From: Paenibacillus tundrae
GTDB taxonomy: Bacteria; Bacillota; Bacilli; Paenibacillales; Paenibacillaceae
Length of the DNA stretch: 64,000 nt
Reading direction: 5' to 3'
Assembly: GCF_030812775.1 (NCBI RefSeq)
Contig: NZ_JAUSTI010000003.1
Span: 186,001 to 250,000, forward strand
The position numbers and the translations under genes were made by a program. The notes below the pieces were generated by a model. That model was not told the origin of the DNA. It saw nothing but the letters and a program-made list of their open reading frames with translations, and did no database searches. Positions 53,260 through 62,010 of the stretch are shown here, piece after piece (within the stretch, counting starts at the first letter, position 1; every line of letters begins with the position of its first letter).

Positions 53260-54605
53260 GAGTAAAACAATACGTTGTTGAGACCATGCCCGAAGCGATG
53301 CTTCAAATTCGTAAAGACTTGGGAAGTGATGCCGTTATCTTGTCTACCAAAGAGATTAAGGTAGGCGGGGTACTCGGTATGTTTCGCAAAAAGAGGATTG
53401 AAGTTGTAGCTGCAGTTGATAAGGAAGAGAAAAAAGAAGCGAAGAAGCAAGCTCAACCTCAGTTTGCACCTGTACCGCGCGCTTTTGTTCCTGAAGCCTA
53501 TCGTCAAACAGCTCGTACGTTTGATAAGGCTTCAGATGCGCCAGCTTCTAAACCAACCGATCATTCGTTAACTGAAGAACGTGCGGATGCTAATCCTGTG
53601 TTTGAAACGAGTCAGCTTGATTCAAACACTGATAAGAGCAAATCTGATTTGAACCTCGATTATAAACCGCGACCGGAAGGGGCGGATTTTTCGGGTTCAA
53701 GCTCTCCCTCTATACAGCAGGGCAATAATTTAGATCAACAACAACTGATGTCTGAACTGCAAGATCTAAAACAGATGATGTCCAAGATATCCAAGCTAGG
53801 AGTCGCGGAAGACAATTTACCAGAACAACTGCGCCTCGTAAGAGATCGTCTGAACGCGCAAGAAGTTTGGGCAGATGTATCGGAATCTTGGATTGAAGTT
53901 GTACAGCGGCAAATCAATAATAACGAGTTGAATGAAGATAACATTCATGATGCCCTTGAACAAGAAATTACTCATTTCTTGAAAGATCGTATCGCAGAAG
54001 GTATTCTTCCTACCACTCGAATTGTGTATGTAGCTGGACCCACGGGGGTAGGGAAAACAACCACGATTGCCAAGTTGGCTGCCGAACAGATGTTTAAGAA
54101 CCATCGTAAAGTTGGATTCATCACTTCCGATACTTACCGGATATCAGCAGTGGAACAGCTTAGAACGTATGCTTCTATCTTGAATGTTCCACTTGAAGTG
54201 GTACAATCTCCCGGTGATACTCAGCGAGCTATATCTCGACTACAGGAATGTGATCTGATCTTTATGGACACGGCCGGAAGAAATTATAGGAATGAGCTAC
54301 TGGTTTCCGAGTTACAAAGCCTATTGGCTCCAGTTGAGAACAGTGAAACTTTTTTGGTTATGAGCATGACATCCAAAAGTACAGATATGGTTCAGATCAC
54401 AGAACACTTTAGCAAATATGGTCTGGACAAGGTAATCTTCACGAAGATGGACGAAACAGGCAGTTGTGGCTCCATGTTCAACCTGTTGTATCAGTTCCCG
54501 CTAAAACTCGCGTATGTCACGAATGGACAAAATGTTCCTGATGATCTGCTGAAACCTGAGGCGAGAGCGCTCACGAAACAATTATTGGGAGAGCGAGCAC
54601 AATGA
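53256..54605 (+). CDS. flhF: Flagellar placement SRP-type GTPase FlhF
   Basis: FlhF places new basal bodies. The 449-residue protein has a disordered, basic and acidic B region (about 1-170), an N domain and an SRP-type G domain with P-loop GPTGVGKTT (261-269), DTAGRN and TKMDETGSCG. It is the third SRP-type GTPase in the window, with FtsY and Ffh. It overlaps flhA and flhG by four bases each, so all three are coupled. Confidence 0.96.
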   Translation: MRVKQYVVETMPEAMLQIRKDLGSDAVILSTKEIKVGGVLGMFRKKRIEVVAAVDKEEKKEAKKQAQPQFAPVPRAFVPEAYRQTARTFDKASDAPASKPTDHSLTEERADANPVFETSQLDSNTDKSKSDLNLDYKPRPEGADFSGSSSPSIQQGNNLDQQQLMSELQDLKQMMSKISKLGVAEDNLPEQLRLVRDRLNAQEVWADVSESWIEVVQRQINNNELNEDNIHDALEQEITHFLKDRIAEGILPTTRIVYVAGPTGVGKTTTIAKLAAEQMFKNHRKVGFITSDTYRISAVEQLRTYASILNVPLEVVQSPGDTQRAISRLQECDLIFMDTAGRNYRNELLVSELQSLLAPVENSETFLVMSMTSKSTDMVQITEHFSKYGLDKVIFTKMDETGSCGSMFNLLYQFPLKLAYVTNGQNVPDDLLKPEARALTKQLLGERAQ

Positions 54606-55489
54606 AAGACCAGGCAGCCTCACTCAGAAGCATGGTTCCTTCCCGAGATGGTATAAACGGAGTCGATTCGGCGAAACGTTCCTCCAAAATCATTACCATT
54701 GCTAGTGGAAAAGGTGGAGTTGGAAAATCAAATTTCACTTTGAATTTTGCGCTGGCCTTGCAATCCTTAGGAAGGAAAGTACTCGTTTTTGATGCAGATA
54801 TAGGGATGGCTAATATTGATGTATTGATGGGAACTTCTTCTCCTTATAATCTGTATCATTTATTGTATCGGCAGAAATCCATTCAGGAAATTATCCAGCT
54901 TGGTGCAGGCGGCCTGCCATATATCGCAGGTGGTTCAGGAATGAAAGAGTTATTTTCGTTGTCTGACCGAGATCTTGAGTTTTTTGCACAACAAGTAGAA
55001 GAGATTGCCAAGGAAATGGATTACGTGATCTTTGATACAGGGGCCGGACTCTCAAGAGAAAACATGAAATTTATTGGTGCTGCTGATGAATGCTTAATCG
55101 TAACCACACCTGAACCGACCTCAATAACCGATGCTTATGCTTTAGTTAAAGTTATGCATGGCCAAGAAAATGCTACACCCTTTCGAATGATTGTTAACCG
55201 GGTGGAAGACGAACAAGAGGCGCAGCGAGTGGCAGAGAAGATAGCTGGAGTAGCAAAGCGTTTTTTGCAGACGGATATCCCACTTCTAGGGTACATCTCA
55301 GAAGATATCCAGGTGGTAAAGGCGGTTAAAAGGCAGGTGCCTTTTAGCCTAGCATTCCCAAATACCAAGGCATCAAGAGACATAACGCGACTTGCTCTTC
55401 GTTATTTGGCTGAACCTGCTACAACCGGATCCGAAACCTTGACAGGAATCAGGGGATTTATGAGAAAGTGGCTTAAGAAGACAACGTGA
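54602..55489 (+). CDS. flhG: Flagellar number regulator FlhG (MinD-like ATPase)
   Basis: FlhG (YlxH) is a MinD-type ATPase that controls number and placement of flagella. The 295-residue protein carries the N-terminal DQAASLR motif (3-9), matching the DQAxxLR activator that stimulates FlhF GTPase. It also has the deviant Walker A GKGGVGKS (36-43), FDADIGMANIDVL, FDTGAGLS and a C-terminal amphipathic stretch (GFMRKWLKK) for membrane binding. Confidence 0.95.
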   Translation: MKDQAASLRSMVPSRDGINGVDSAKRSSKIITIASGKGGVGKSNFTLNFALALQSLGRKVLVFDADIGMANIDVLMGTSSPYNLYHLLYRQKSIQEIIQLGAGGLPYIAGGSGMKELFSLSDRDLEFFAQQVEEIAKEMDYVIFDTGAGLSRENMKFIGAADECLIVTTPEPTSITDAYALVKVMHGQENATPFRMIVNRVEDEQEAQRVAEKIAGVAKRFLQTDIPLLGYISEDIQVVKAVKRQVPFSLAFPNTKASRDITRLALRYLAEPATTGSETLTGIRGFMRKWLKKTT

Positions 55490-55520
55490 TTTCTGAAAAA
55501 AGGAAACAGGGGTGAACAAC

Positions 55521-56966
55521 ATGGCGGTGTATCAAGTATTGGTTGTCGATGATTCCGCTTTTATGCGTAAGATTGTTTCAGATTTAATTGAAGCAGATTC
55601 GGAATTCAAGGTGGCAGCAACAGCAGCAAACGGGAAAGAAGCTATTCAAAAAGCACTGGATGTAAAGCCCGATATTATAACTATGGATGTTGAAATGCCT
55701 GAGATGAACGGTCTTGACGCATTGCAGGTTATCATGAAGCAGTCGTATGTTCCAGTTATTATGTTATCGGGTATTAATGAACAAGGCATGAAAGAGACCA
55801 TCATGGCTCTGGAGGCCGGGGCATTTGACTTTATTCGTAAGCCATCTATATCGCATGATCAAGATATAGCCCAGGTAGGGAAAGCATTGGTTGAGCGTAT
55901 GAGAGCAGCGATGAATGAAGTTGAACGAAAAGCGAACCGTGAGGCGTCCCTGCAGAAACGAGAGGAGGCTCAGGGTAACCTGATGAATCAATCTCAGCGA
56001 ATACAGCGGGATGTAGCCGCTGTGCCGTCGCGTAGGGAACTTGACCAGAAAAAAATAGAACCTGCAAAACTTGAAAAACGAGCGAGTAGTGAACAAACTC
56101 CCTCTGTTCAGTCCAAAGTTATACCGAAGAACACACCGCTACTGAGTCAAAAGCCAGCACGTGTGGATCAAAAGACAGAGGTTTCTAAGAGTTCAGATCG
56201 TAAGCTTGAACCTAAAGAAATTAAAGAGTTGAGACCGAACAAGCCTGCTGCACCGTCCAAAGAAATCCAATCCGCACGTATTCAACGAGTGGCAGCCGAC
56301 CAAGTGGCTGCTAAGTCTAACCCGGAGAATACACCTGAAAAAAGTCGAGTAGCTCCTATGCAACGAGGTGTACCGTCCTTAGAGGTTGGATTTAACAAGC
56401 TTGTGGCTATTGGGTGCTCAACAGGTGGGCCAAGGGCTCTCAAAACGTTGCTAGAGCAGTTGCCTGCTGATCTTCCGGCGCCTGTGATTATTGTGCAGCA
56501 CATGCCACCCAATTTCACCAGATCACTTGCCCAGCGATTAAATACGTTCAGTCCACTTCATGTAGTAGAAGCCGAAGAAGGAATGATTCTGAAAAAAGGA
56601 ACAGCGTATATTGCTCCTGGCGGATATCACATCAAAGTAAACAGAACGTCGGATGGCAAATTCATTCTGAAGCTTACAGAGGAACATCCGGTTAATGGCC
56701 ACAGACCATCAGTCGATACGATGTTCGAATCTCTTTTGCCGCACACATCGCTGCAGCGTCATTTGGTCTTACTGACTGGGATGGGAAGTGACGGGGCTCG
56801 TATGATGAAGAAATTATACGAATCAGGTGTCACTTCAACGTTTGCAGAGAATGAAGAAACATGTGTTGTATATGGAATGCCGCGTTCTGCTGTAGAGCTG
56901 CAATGCGTACGGCATCTCCTGCCTTTGCAGGAGATTGCGCCAAAACTTGTTCAAGCTGTGAAATAA
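55521..56966 (+). CDS. cheB: Chemotaxis methylesterase CheB with extended linker
   Basis: CheB demethylates receptors when phosphorylated. From ATG 55521 it has 481 residues: a receiver domain (1-120) with D56 in TMDVEMPEMNG, a linker of about 150 residues (130-285) rich in Lys, Glu, Gln, Pro and Ser, and the methylesterase domain. The catalytic Ser lies in AIGCSTGGP, the His in HMPPNF and the Asp in GMGSDGARMM. The linker makes it over 100 residues longer than B. subtilis CheB. AGGGGTGA precedes the ATG. GTG 55512 is a less likely start. Confidence 0.95.
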   Translation: MAVYQVLVVDDSAFMRKIVSDLIEADSEFKVAATAANGKEAIQKALDVKPDIITMDVEMPEMNGLDALQVIMKQSYVPVIMLSGINEQGMKETIMALEAGAFDFIRKPSISHDQDIAQVGKALVERMRAAMNEVERKANREASLQKREEAQGNLMNQSQRIQRDVAAVPSRRELDQKKIEPAKLEKRASSEQTPSVQSKVIPKNTPLLSQKPARVDQKTEVSKSSDRKLEPKEIKELRPNKPAAPSKEIQSARIQRVAADQVAAKSNPENTPEKSRVAPMQRGVPSLEVGFNKLVAIGCSTGGPRALKTLLEQLPADLPAPVIIVQHMPPNFTRSLAQRLNTFSPLHVVEAEEGMILKKGTAYIAPGGYHIKVNRTSDGKFILKLTEEHPVNGHRPSVDTMFESLLPHTSLQRHLVLLTGMGSDGARMMKKLYESGVTSTFAENEETCVVYGMPRSAVELQCVRHLLPLQEIAPKLVQAVK

Positions 56967-56999
56967 ATGGAGTGAAACTCATGGAGGAGGTGCCTCACA

Positions 57000-59072
57000 A
57001 TGGACATGAACCAATATTTATCCATGTTTATTGATGAGTCTAATGATCATCTGCAGTCGCTTAATGAAAACATGCTACAACTCGAAGGTAACCCGGAGGA
57101 TTTAGGAATCGTTCAGGTTATATTCCGTTCAGCTCATACCCTGAAAGGTATGGCTGCAACAATGGGCTTTGAAGATTTGGCATCACTGACACACAAGATG
57201 GAGAATGTGTTAGATATGGTGCGTAATGAGAAGTTGAAAATGCAAGATTTTATCTTTGACACGCTATTTAAAAGTTTAGATGCGCTCGAAACAATGGTTC
57301 AGGATATTACAAATGGTGGAGAAGGTAAAGCGGATGTCTCCGCAATCGTTACTTCACTTCAAGCGATTGAAAGTGGCGAATGGACTGGAGGCGATGCGCC
57401 AGCAGCAGCTGTAGCTCAAACGACAGTTCCTGAAACCTTAGCTGCAGTGCAACTGGATGAGTTCCAATATTCAGTACTGGATCAATCCATTGCTGAAGGA
57501 CACCGGGTATTCTACATTGAGGTGCTGGTAAGTGAACATAGCCAGTTAAAAGGCGTACGTGCTTACATGGTATTTGACCTGTTAGAACGCTCTGGTGAGG
57601 TTGTAAAAGCATTCCCATCCGTTCAGGATATTGAACAAGAGAAGTTTGAGCGCAATTTCTCGTTATATTACATAACAACCAAAGAAGCGCAGGAACTTGA
57701 ACAAGGAATTTTAAGTATTTCTGAAATTGAAAGTGCCAAAGTGATTCAGTTGGATCAAGAAACGCTTGAGCAAATGACGAACCAGGCAGCCGTTGCAGCC
57801 GAAGCTGAAGTCGTTGCTGTAAACGATGCGATTGCGGCATCCCAGGTTAAAGAAGCTCCTCCTAAAGCAGAAGCGAAGCCTACCGAAACTAAAGCAGCGG
57901 CACCGAAGCAAGCGGCAGCTCCTTCACGTACAATTCGTGTAGATATTGAACGACTTGATGTACTTATGAACCTGTTCAGTGAGTTGTTAATCGACCGTTC
58001 ACGATTAGAACAATTGGCTAGCGAGACAGGAAATAATGATCTGTCGGATACGGTAGCTCATCTGAGCAGAGTTAGCACTGATTTGCAAAATATTGTATTG
58101 AAGCTGCGGATGGTTCCTGTGGATACCGTGTTCAACCGTTTCCCTCGTATGATTCGTGACCTAGCAAAAACACTGGACAAAAAAATCGATCTAGTGATTA
58201 CTGGTGCCGAGACAGAATTGGATCGTACCGTTATTGATGAGATTGGCGACCCGTTGGTGCACTTGCTGCGTAACGCAGTTGACCATGGTGTTGAGTCGAT
58301 TGCAGAGCGTGTAGCGGCAGGTAAACTAGAGATGGGAACCGTAAACCTACGGGCATTCCATAGTGGTAACCATGTATTCATTGAGATTGAAGATGATGGC
58401 AAAGGGATCTATCGTGAGAAGCTGTTGAAAACAGCCATTTCCAGAGGTGTTGTTACAGAAGAACAAGGTGCCAAAATGAGTGACGATGAAGTCAATCAAC
58501 TGTTATTTGCACCTGGTTTCAGTACGGCTGATGTGATCTCTGATATTTCCGGACGTGGAGTTGGATTGGACGTAGTTAAATCAAAAATCACTTCACTTGG
58601 TGGAAATGTAACCATTCACTCCACACCTGGAAAAGGAACGAACTTTTCTGTTCAACTCCCATTGACCTTATCCATTATTGCAGCAATGCTTGTACGAGTG
58701 GGTTCTGAGAAATATGCTATTCCATTGTCCTCAATTGTAGAGACAGCCATTGTGCAACGTGAACAAGTTCGCAATATTCATGGCAACAAAATGATTACGT
58801 TCCGTGAGTCATTGATTCCATATCTCTCATTAAATGAAGTGTTCTCTGTACCAGACTTCAATGATGCAGAAGAAAAAGAAACGGAAATTGTTGTTATCCG
58901 CAAAGGAGACCGACTTGCAGCCGTATCTGTAGAGGAATTCATTGGACAAAGCGAGATTGTACTCAAATCGATGGGAACTTATCTTCCTGCGATTGAAGGC
59001 ATTTCAGGAGCAACGATTCTTGGAGATGGACAAGTCGCTCTAATTGTTGATCCTAACGCATTCATCAAATAA
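57000..59072 (+). CDS. cheA: Chemotaxis histidine kinase CheA
   Basis: CheA phosphorylates CheY and CheB on signals from receptors coupled by CheW. The 690-residue protein has P1 with phospho-acceptor H46 (FRSAHTLKGMA), a regulator-binding P2 region (about 155-250), an Ala/Lys/Glu-rich linker, P3 dimerisation, P4 kinase with the N box HLLRNAVDHGVE, DDGKGI and GRGVGLDVVKSK, and CheW-like P5. GGAGGAGG precedes the ATG. Architecture is normal. Confidence 0.97.
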   Translation: MDMNQYLSMFIDESNDHLQSLNENMLQLEGNPEDLGIVQVIFRSAHTLKGMAATMGFEDLASLTHKMENVLDMVRNEKLKMQDFIFDTLFKSLDALETMVQDITNGGEGKADVSAIVTSLQAIESGEWTGGDAPAAAVAQTTVPETLAAVQLDEFQYSVLDQSIAEGHRVFYIEVLVSEHSQLKGVRAYMVFDLLERSGEVVKAFPSVQDIEQEKFERNFSLYYITTKEAQELEQGILSISEIESAKVIQLDQETLEQMTNQAAVAAEAEVVAVNDAIAASQVKEAPPKAEAKPTETKAAAPKQAAAPSRTIRVDIERLDVLMNLFSELLIDRSRLEQLASETGNNDLSDTVAHLSRVSTDLQNIVLKLRMVPVDTVFNRFPRMIRDLAKTLDKKIDLVITGAETELDRTVIDEIGDPLVHLLRNAVDHGVESIAERVAAGKLEMGTVNLRAFHSGNHVFIEIEDDGKGIYREKLLKTAISRGVVTEEQGAKMSDDEVNQLLFAPGFSTADVISDISGRGVGLDVVKSKITSLGGNVTIHSTPGKGTNFSVQLPLTLSIIAAMLVRVGSEKYAIPLSSIVETAIVQREQVRNIHGNKMITFRESLIPYLSLNEVFSVPDFNDAEEKETEIVVIRKGDRLAAVSVEEFIGQSEIVLKSMGTYLPAIEGISGATILGDGQVALIVDPNAFIK

Positions 59073-59116
59073 ACCAATTACGTTTAAGCTCTACATCTAA
59101 TAGGGAGGTTTTTTAC

Positions 59117-59578
59117 ATGGAAGAAGAGTTGAAAGTTATCGTCTTTAAGTTAGGATCAGAGGAGTACGGCATCGAAGTTGAGAGAGTTCAGACGATTGAA
59201 CGCATGATGCCAATTACACGTGTCCCAAAAACATTTTCATTTGTTAAAGGGGTTATCAATTTACGCGGGGTAGTTATCCCTGTTATTGATCTGCGTGGTC
59301 GCTTCTCATTGCCAGAAACGGAATATACCGATCAAACACGTATTGTCATTGTAGGTGTAGGCGATATGCAAGTAGGTTTTATCGTTGACGCTGCTAATGA
59401 TGTTATTGATATTAAGAGCAGTTCAATCGATAGCCCGCCTGAAGTGGTTGGTGGTGTCAAGGCTAGATATCTTCGTGGTGTAGCGAAGCTTGAAAATGAA
59501 CGTTTGCTAATCATGTTGAATCTGCATGAAGTCTTAAATAAAAGCGAAGTCGTTCAGCTGGAAAGTGTCGAGGGATAA
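59117..59578 (+). CDS. cheW: Chemotaxis coupling protein CheW
   Basis: A 153-residue adaptor joining receptors to CheA. It has the SH3-like double-barrel sequence with LGSEEYGIEVERVQTIERMMPITRVPK and FVKGVINLRGVVIPVIDLRGRF. TAGGGAGG precedes the ATG, 44 bases after cheA. Confidence 0.96.
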   Translation: MEEELKVIVFKLGSEEYGIEVERVQTIERMMPITRVPKTFSFVKGVINLRGVVIPVIDLRGRFSLPETEYTDQTRIVIVGVGDMQVGFIVDAANDVIDIKSSSIDSPPEVVGGVKARYLRGVAKLENERLLIMLNLHEVLNKSEVVQLESVEG

Positions 59579-59582
59579 CTCC

Positions 59583-60209
59583 GTGGAACTATTCAACCGA
59601 TTTGAGGGATTCCAGATGGATGTGCTCAAAGAGGTCGGTAACATAGGAGCAGGCAACGCCGCAACGGCGTTGTCCCAGCTCCTTAATAGACCGATTGACA
59701 TGGGCGTTCCAACGGTACAAATGCTTCCGTTCGAAGAAGTTTCTGAGAAAGTAGGCGGAGATGAACGGATCGTCGTTACTGTTTTCTTACGTGTAGAAGG
59801 CGAAGCACCAGGGAATCTGTTTTTCATGATGACACCTGAAGCAGCTAAGATGTTGCTTAATCGTCTTGCTGGTTTTGATTTGAGGGAAGGGTTTGACTTC
59901 ACAGATATGGAACAATCTGCTCTGTCCGAGATTGGAAACATATTGGCTGGGTCTTATCTATCTTCACTTGCGGATTTCACGAAACTGTCCATGTATCCAA
60001 CGGTTCCAGGACTTGCCATTGATATGGCAGGTGCCATTCTCAGTTATGGTCTATTGCAATTTGGTGAAATGGGCGATGCTGCATTACTGATTGACACATC
60101 GTTCTTTGAAGGACAAGATGAAGTGGAAGGTCAGTTCTTCCTCATTCCCGATCCGACATCATTTGCAAAGATATTCGAATCATTAGGGGTGCCGCTAGAT
60201 CATGATTGA
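59583..60209 (+). CDS. cheC: CheY-P phosphatase CheC
   Basis: CheC dephosphorylates CheY-P and binds CheD in adaptation. From GTG 59583 (GAGGGA at 59570-59575) it is 208 residues, close to B. subtilis CheC. Two ExxN active-site helices are present: VLKEVGNIGAGNAATALSQL and ALSEIGNILAGSYLSSLADF. GTG 59565 is poorly spaced. It begins four bases after cheW ends and overlaps cheD by eight bases. Confidence 0.94.
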   Translation: MELFNRFEGFQMDVLKEVGNIGAGNAATALSQLLNRPIDMGVPTVQMLPFEEVSEKVGGDERIVVTVFLRVEGEAPGNLFFMMTPEAAKMLLNRLAGFDLREGFDFTDMEQSALSEIGNILAGSYLSSLADFTKLSMYPTVPGLAIDMAGAILSYGLLQFGEMGDAALLIDTSFFEGQDEVEGQFFLIPDPTSFAKIFESLGVPLDHD

Positions 60210-60699
60210 AGATAAAAGCGTCGTTAAAGTCGGTATGGCGGATTTGAATATTGCTCATCTTCCTGGCATAATCCGTACGACTGGCCTTGGTTCATGCGTG
60301 GGCTTAACAATGTATGACCCACAATTGAAGCTGGCCGGAATGGCGCATGTCATGCTCCCTACTTCAGATATTGCCCGTGAGGGGAATTTGAATAGAGCCA
60401 AATATGCGGATACGGCATTGCCTGAATTATTGGAGAAGATGGTTAAGCTCGGCGCTTCTCAATCACGTATCGTGTCCAAAATGGCGGGAGGATCACAGAT
60501 GTTTGCTTTTTCGGGAGCTGGTGACACTATGCGCATTGGACCGCGAAATGCTGATTCTTGTCGGGAATGGTTACAAAAGCTCGGTATTCCTCTTCTGGCT
60601 GAAGATACGGGCGGCAACTATGGACGAACTATTGAAATGGACTGTGAGACTGGACTTTTAACTATTAGAAGTGTACAAATGGGTGTAAAGGAACTATAA
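60202..60699 (+). CDS. cheD: Receptor glutamine deamidase CheD
   Basis: CheD deamidates receptor glutamines and is regulated by CheC and CheY-P. The 165-residue protein has the catalytic C32 in GLGSCVGL and H49 in MAHVMLP, with a Thr at the expected upstream position (RTTGLGSC). The coding sequence overlaps the end of cheC, so the two partners are made together. Confidence 0.96.
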   Translation: MIEDKSVVKVGMADLNIAHLPGIIRTTGLGSCVGLTMYDPQLKLAGMAHVMLPTSDIAREGNLNRAKYADTALPELLEKMVKLGASQSRIVSKMAGGSQMFAFSGAGDTMRIGPRNADSCREWLQKLGIPLLAEDTGGNYGRTIEMDCETGLLTIRSVQMGVKEL

Positions 60700-60704
60700 C
60701 CAAT

Positions 60705-61148
60705 ATGATAGGAAACTACCGCATTAATCTTGGAGCAGGCATAGTCGGATTTATTCTGACTTTTTTTGTAGCTTACAGCAGCAATGTGTTGATGACCAGT
60801 TTAATTCGCGGGTTAATCGGATTCGTAGCCTGGTTTGCCCTTGCTTATGCATTACGCTGGGGATTGGGGTTGCTGCTGACTCCATCCTTAGATAGCAAGG
60901 GATTCGATTATGATCCCCTAAACGGTCAAGAATTAAGAGGTTCACAGGTGGACATTAAACTCGAAGACGATGGTCAAGAGCTAAACGATTTGCTCAAAAA
61001 TGGACAGAACGCCTCCTCCGGGGAAGATCTTCCGCCATCTGAGACGAAAGCTCCAACGGGTTTTGCCCCATTGGATCCGCCTAAACTCGTTCGGACCAAA
61101 GAGCCGGAAGAATTGGCGCAGGCCGTTCGTCACCTGACAGACAAATAA
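60705..61148 (+). CDS. Two-span membrane protein between cheD and sigD (unknown function)
   Basis: A 147-residue protein with two adjoining hydrophobic segments (about 8-28 and 30-55) and a hydrophilic, acidic C-terminal half with a Pro-rich patch. The last residues (RTKEPEELAQAVRHLTDK) look like a conserved helix. I do not recognise the family. It is tightly inside the operon (five bases from cheD, 15 before sigD), while B. subtilis has sigD directly after cheD, so it is probably a lineage-specific motility gene. Confidence 0.8.
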   Translation: MIGNYRINLGAGIVGFILTFFVAYSSNVLMTSLIRGLIGFVAWFALAYALRWGLGLLLTPSLDSKGFDYDPLNGQELRGSQVDIKLEDDGQELNDLLKNGQNASSGEDLPPSETKAPTGFAPLDPPKLVRTKEPEELAQAVRHLTDK

Positions 61149-61163
61149 GGAGGGTGAAATCAA

Positions 61164-61952
61164 TTGAACGAGCGTAAAGCTTCACATTTGAACCATGCAG
61201 ATCTGTGGGAAAAGTGGAAGGAACATGGAGATCTTGAAGCCAAGAAAAATTTAATCGAGAAGTATCTTCATATTGTCAATTATGTATCTGGACGACTGGC
61301 AGTCGGATTGCCAAAAAATGTTCCCAAAGATGACTTGGAAAGCAATGGTGTTATGGGTTTAATAGATGCGTTGGAAAAGTTCGATTATGAACGTGGACTC
61401 CAGTTTGAAACGTACGCTTCTTGGCGTGTTCGGGGTGCGATACTCGATGGACTAAGACAAGGGGACTGGGTTCCACGTTCCGTGAGGGAGAAAGCTAAGC
61501 GCATCGAAGACGCGTATCAGCAACTGGAACAATCGTATCTTAGATCCGTAAGTGATGAAGAGATGAGTGCGTATCTGGATGTGTCCACAAAGGATTTCCA
61601 ACACATGCTTCAGGAGGTGGCGGTAATGTCACTTTGCTCACTTGAAGACCCTATTCGAGAAGAAGAATCCGAGACACGTCTGTCTTTAATGGTTGACGAA
61701 AAGGCGAAAAATCCTGATTATAAGGTCAATGAGTTTTATTTAAAAGAAGCCTTGGTACAGGGTCTTGAGAAGCTGACTGTTAAAGAGCGCACAGTGGTTT
61801 CCCTTTTGTATTATGAAGATCTGTCTCTTAGCGAGATTGCAGAGGTCATGTCCTTGTCTCCATCACGAATTTCTCAGCTTCACTCTAAGGCGATCTTAAG
61901 ACTTAGAGGAACGTTAGATAAACAGAAGGATCTATTACTACGTAAAGATTAA
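61164..61952 (+). CDS. sigD: Flagellar/motility sigma factor SigD (FliA type)
   Basis: A 262-residue sigma factor for late flagellar and autolysin genes. Region 2 contains LQFETYASWRVRGAILDGLRQGDWVPRSVR, region 3 follows, and region 4 has LSEIAEVMSLSPSRISQLHSKAILRLR. It starts with TTG at 61164 after AGGAGGG (61148-61154). Being near the end of a 30-kb operon, its dose depends on read-through. FlgM, its anti-sigma factor, is not in the window. Confidence 0.96.
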   Translation: MNERKASHLNHADLWEKWKEHGDLEAKKNLIEKYLHIVNYVSGRLAVGLPKNVPKDDLESNGVMGLIDALEKFDYERGLQFETYASWRVRGAILDGLRQGDWVPRSVREKAKRIEDAYQQLEQSYLRSVSDEEMSAYLDVSTKDFQHMLQEVAVMSLCSLEDPIREEESETRLSLMVDEKAKNPDYKVNEFYLKEALVQGLEKLTVKERTVVSLLYYEDLSLSEIAEVMSLSPSRISQLHSKAILRLRGTLDKQKDLLLRKD

Positions 61953-62010
61953 TAGAGAGAGTTATGCTGGATTATAGGGAGTGGAAAGTCTAAAAGGGGG
62001 AAGAATTGCA

